From Sediminicola arcticus (lineage in GTDB: Bacteria; Bacteroidota; Bacteroidia; Flavobacteriales; Flavobacteriaceae): a stretch of DNA of 64,000 bases. Below, piece by piece: positions 63,067-64,000 of the stretch. The position numbers and the translations under genes are program-made. The stretch is taken from positions 35,790-99,789 of the forward strand of contig NZ_JBEXAE010000009.1 of NCBI RefSeq assembly GCF_040566695.1, given 5' to 3'. Positions within the stretch are counted from its first letter, which is position 1; each line of letters begins with the position of its first letter. The notes below the pieces were generated by a model that was not told the DNA's origin, ran no database searches, and saw only the letters and a program-made list of their open reading frames with translations.

Positions 63067-64000
63067 ATGAAATTAAAAGTTGTCTTTCTATTATTTAGCC
63101 TTGCGATTGGAACCTTGGCTAACGGACAGATAAAAATTGGTGACCAGCCCCAAAACATAGACCCCGCGTCTGTTTTGGAATTACAAAGCACCGCTAGGGC
63201 ACTGGTCTTAACAAGGGTAAACAACACCCAAATGAACGCTATTACCCCTTTACAAGGGGCCTTGATCTACAATACGGAGACCAAATGTGTTCATTATTAT
63301 GACGGAGGCCAATGGTTGAATATTTGTGATGCTCTTACCAATAGCGTTAATATTAGCATGGTGGACAATGGAGATGGGTCTTATACGTTTACGGACGCCG
63401 TGGGAGTTGAAACGATCATAACTACGACTACCAACACTACTTTTGAAGTGGCCAATGACAGCTTGGTATTGACCGATAGCAATAATAACGCTCTAAGTGT
63501 GGCCTTGGATTCTTTGAACAGGCATACCTACAGTACGGATGCTATAGTGAATGTTTTTACGATTAATAATACCACCGTGACTAATGACAGCACCATTGTA
63601 ATCAGAAGAACGGGGAACAATTATAATTTTGAAGTAGGGGAAATTACGGGATCTAATATCCAGGATAGAAGTATTAGAAATGTAGATATAGGACCTACTT
63701 CCATTAATGGGAATTTCCATATACAAGACAGAACTATCCCCCCTATAAAATTTATAGGAGGTCTTAACGGTCAAATTCTTCAAACACAGCCGTTTGGATC
63801 GCAAAATACAGAAACAGCAGTTTGGGTCTCTAAAAACGGACTCTTCACTTCCGCCGAAATTAGTTATAACCCGGTAGATTCAGGATTGGCGGCTACCAAT
63901 GTGAAATTGGCGATAGATGAAATAAGTGCAGCGAATAGCAATGTTAATCTTATTGATAATGGAAATGGGACTTATACCTTTACAAGGTCAAATGGAACTA
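63067..64000 (+). CDS. Large secreted surface protein, 3' end beyond window
   Basis: About 311 codons are open to the window edge with no stop. MKLKVVFLLFSLAIGTLANGQ is a signal peptide. Then PQNIDPASVLELQSTARALVLTRV and YNTETKCVHYYDGGQWLNIC match the N-terminal region of many large flavobacterial surface proteins. From residue 97 on there are degenerate repeats with the phrases NGDGSYTFTD and NGNGTYTFT and many Asn/Thr/Asp residues. Probably an adhesin or type IX secreted surface protein; the C-terminal sorting domain would be outside the window. Confidence 0.8.
   Translation, partial: MKLKVVFLLFSLAIGTLANGQIKIGDQPQNIDPASVLELQSTARALVLTRVNNTQMNAITPLQGALIYNTETKCVHYYDGGQWLNICDALTNSVNISMVDNGDGSYTFTDAVGVETIITTTTNTTFEVANDSLVLTDSNNNALSVALDSLNRHTYSTDAIVNVFTINNTTVTNDSTIVIRRTGNNYNFEVGEITGSNIQDRSIRNVDIGPTSINGNFHIQDRTIPPIKFIGGLNGQILQTQPFGSQNTETAVWVSKNGLFTSAEISYNPVDSGLAATNVKLAIDEISAANSNVNLIDNGNGTYTFTRSNGT

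Noticed and set aside
1..64000. tRNA, rRNA, riboswitch and prophage genes
   Set aside because: No cloverleaf, rRNA-like or known riboswitch sequence was noticed in the intergenic regions, which are mostly under 250 bp, and no phage structural genes are present. A covariance-model search would be needed to be certain.

Overview
The window is an AT-rich chromosomal segment from a member of the Bacteroidota, almost certainly family Flavobacteriaceae and probably marine. Evidence: several start sites carry the Bacteroidetes -7 promoter element TAnnTTTG; there are DUF1573, DUF6702, PASTA and CarboxypepD_reg-like envelope proteins; there is a short ribosomal protein Thx; and a DASH cryptochrome sits beside an Fe-S (6-4) photolyase. 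I cannot name the genus. About 60 intact genes are packed tightly on both strands. I saw no rRNA, tRNA, CRISPR array, prophage or plasmid function.

Layout. 1-2.1 kb: end of a tryptophan operon (trpB cut by the window edge, trpA) plus a small membrane protein. 2.1-7.8 kb: M20 peptidase, flavoprotein disulfide reductase, a UDG-like glycosylase whose stop seems lost in a homopolymer, Thx, a lipoprotein and YaaA. 7.9-11.1 kb: RluD-type pseudouridine synthase and PASTA protein, divergent from ddl and coaD. 11.4-13.5 kb: a decayed PAS histidine kinase and response regulator pair. 13.6-22.6 kb: M14 peptidase, NUDIX divergent from pyrE, SRPBCC, birA, then a long forward run rsfS-ftsH-LUD-cdsA-psd-acyl-CoA-binding protein. 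22.6-29.5 kb: membrane hydroxylase, a rearrangement scar in which a truncated IS3 transposase lies between a broken response regulator and the end of an outer-membrane protein, a zinc-ribbon SDR protein, and secreted or lipoprotein genes. 29.5-36.5 kb: valS, DUF1573, a double-motif aspartyl protease with PDZ, an aminotransferase, murB. 36.7-46.1 kb: ECF sigma and anti-sigma, a Cys-rich miniprotein, a second ECF sigma, lipA, gap overlapping a hybrid histidine kinase, lpxK, a NIF3-like protein and a coiled-coil protein. 46.2-55.3 kb: kynurenine genes kmo and kynU bracket a light-repair group (flavin reductase, DUF2256, cry-DASH, Fe-S photolyase), a ClpP paralogue, a lipoprotein and an MFS transporter. 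55.4-64 kb: GNAT, O-methyltransferase, PAP2, TatA-like protein, an envelope operon (two CarboxypepD_reg-like proteins, DUF6702, M1 peptidase), peptidase E, and the start of a large surface protein.

Function. Most of the window is housekeeping: amino-acid and cofactor synthesis, phospholipid synthesis (cdsA, psd), peptidoglycan and lipid A synthesis (ddl, murB, lpxK), protein quality control (ftsH, clpP) and translation (valS, rsfS, Thx, RluD). I found no clear new defence system. The more unusual items are the four-gene envelope operon with an apparent CTG start, the repeat-plus-palindrome leader before the dopachrome-tautomerase-like lipoprotein, the terminator-like hairpin abutting the gap start codon, the SDR-like protein with a zinc ribbon and no catalytic Tyr, and the two decayed signalling loci.
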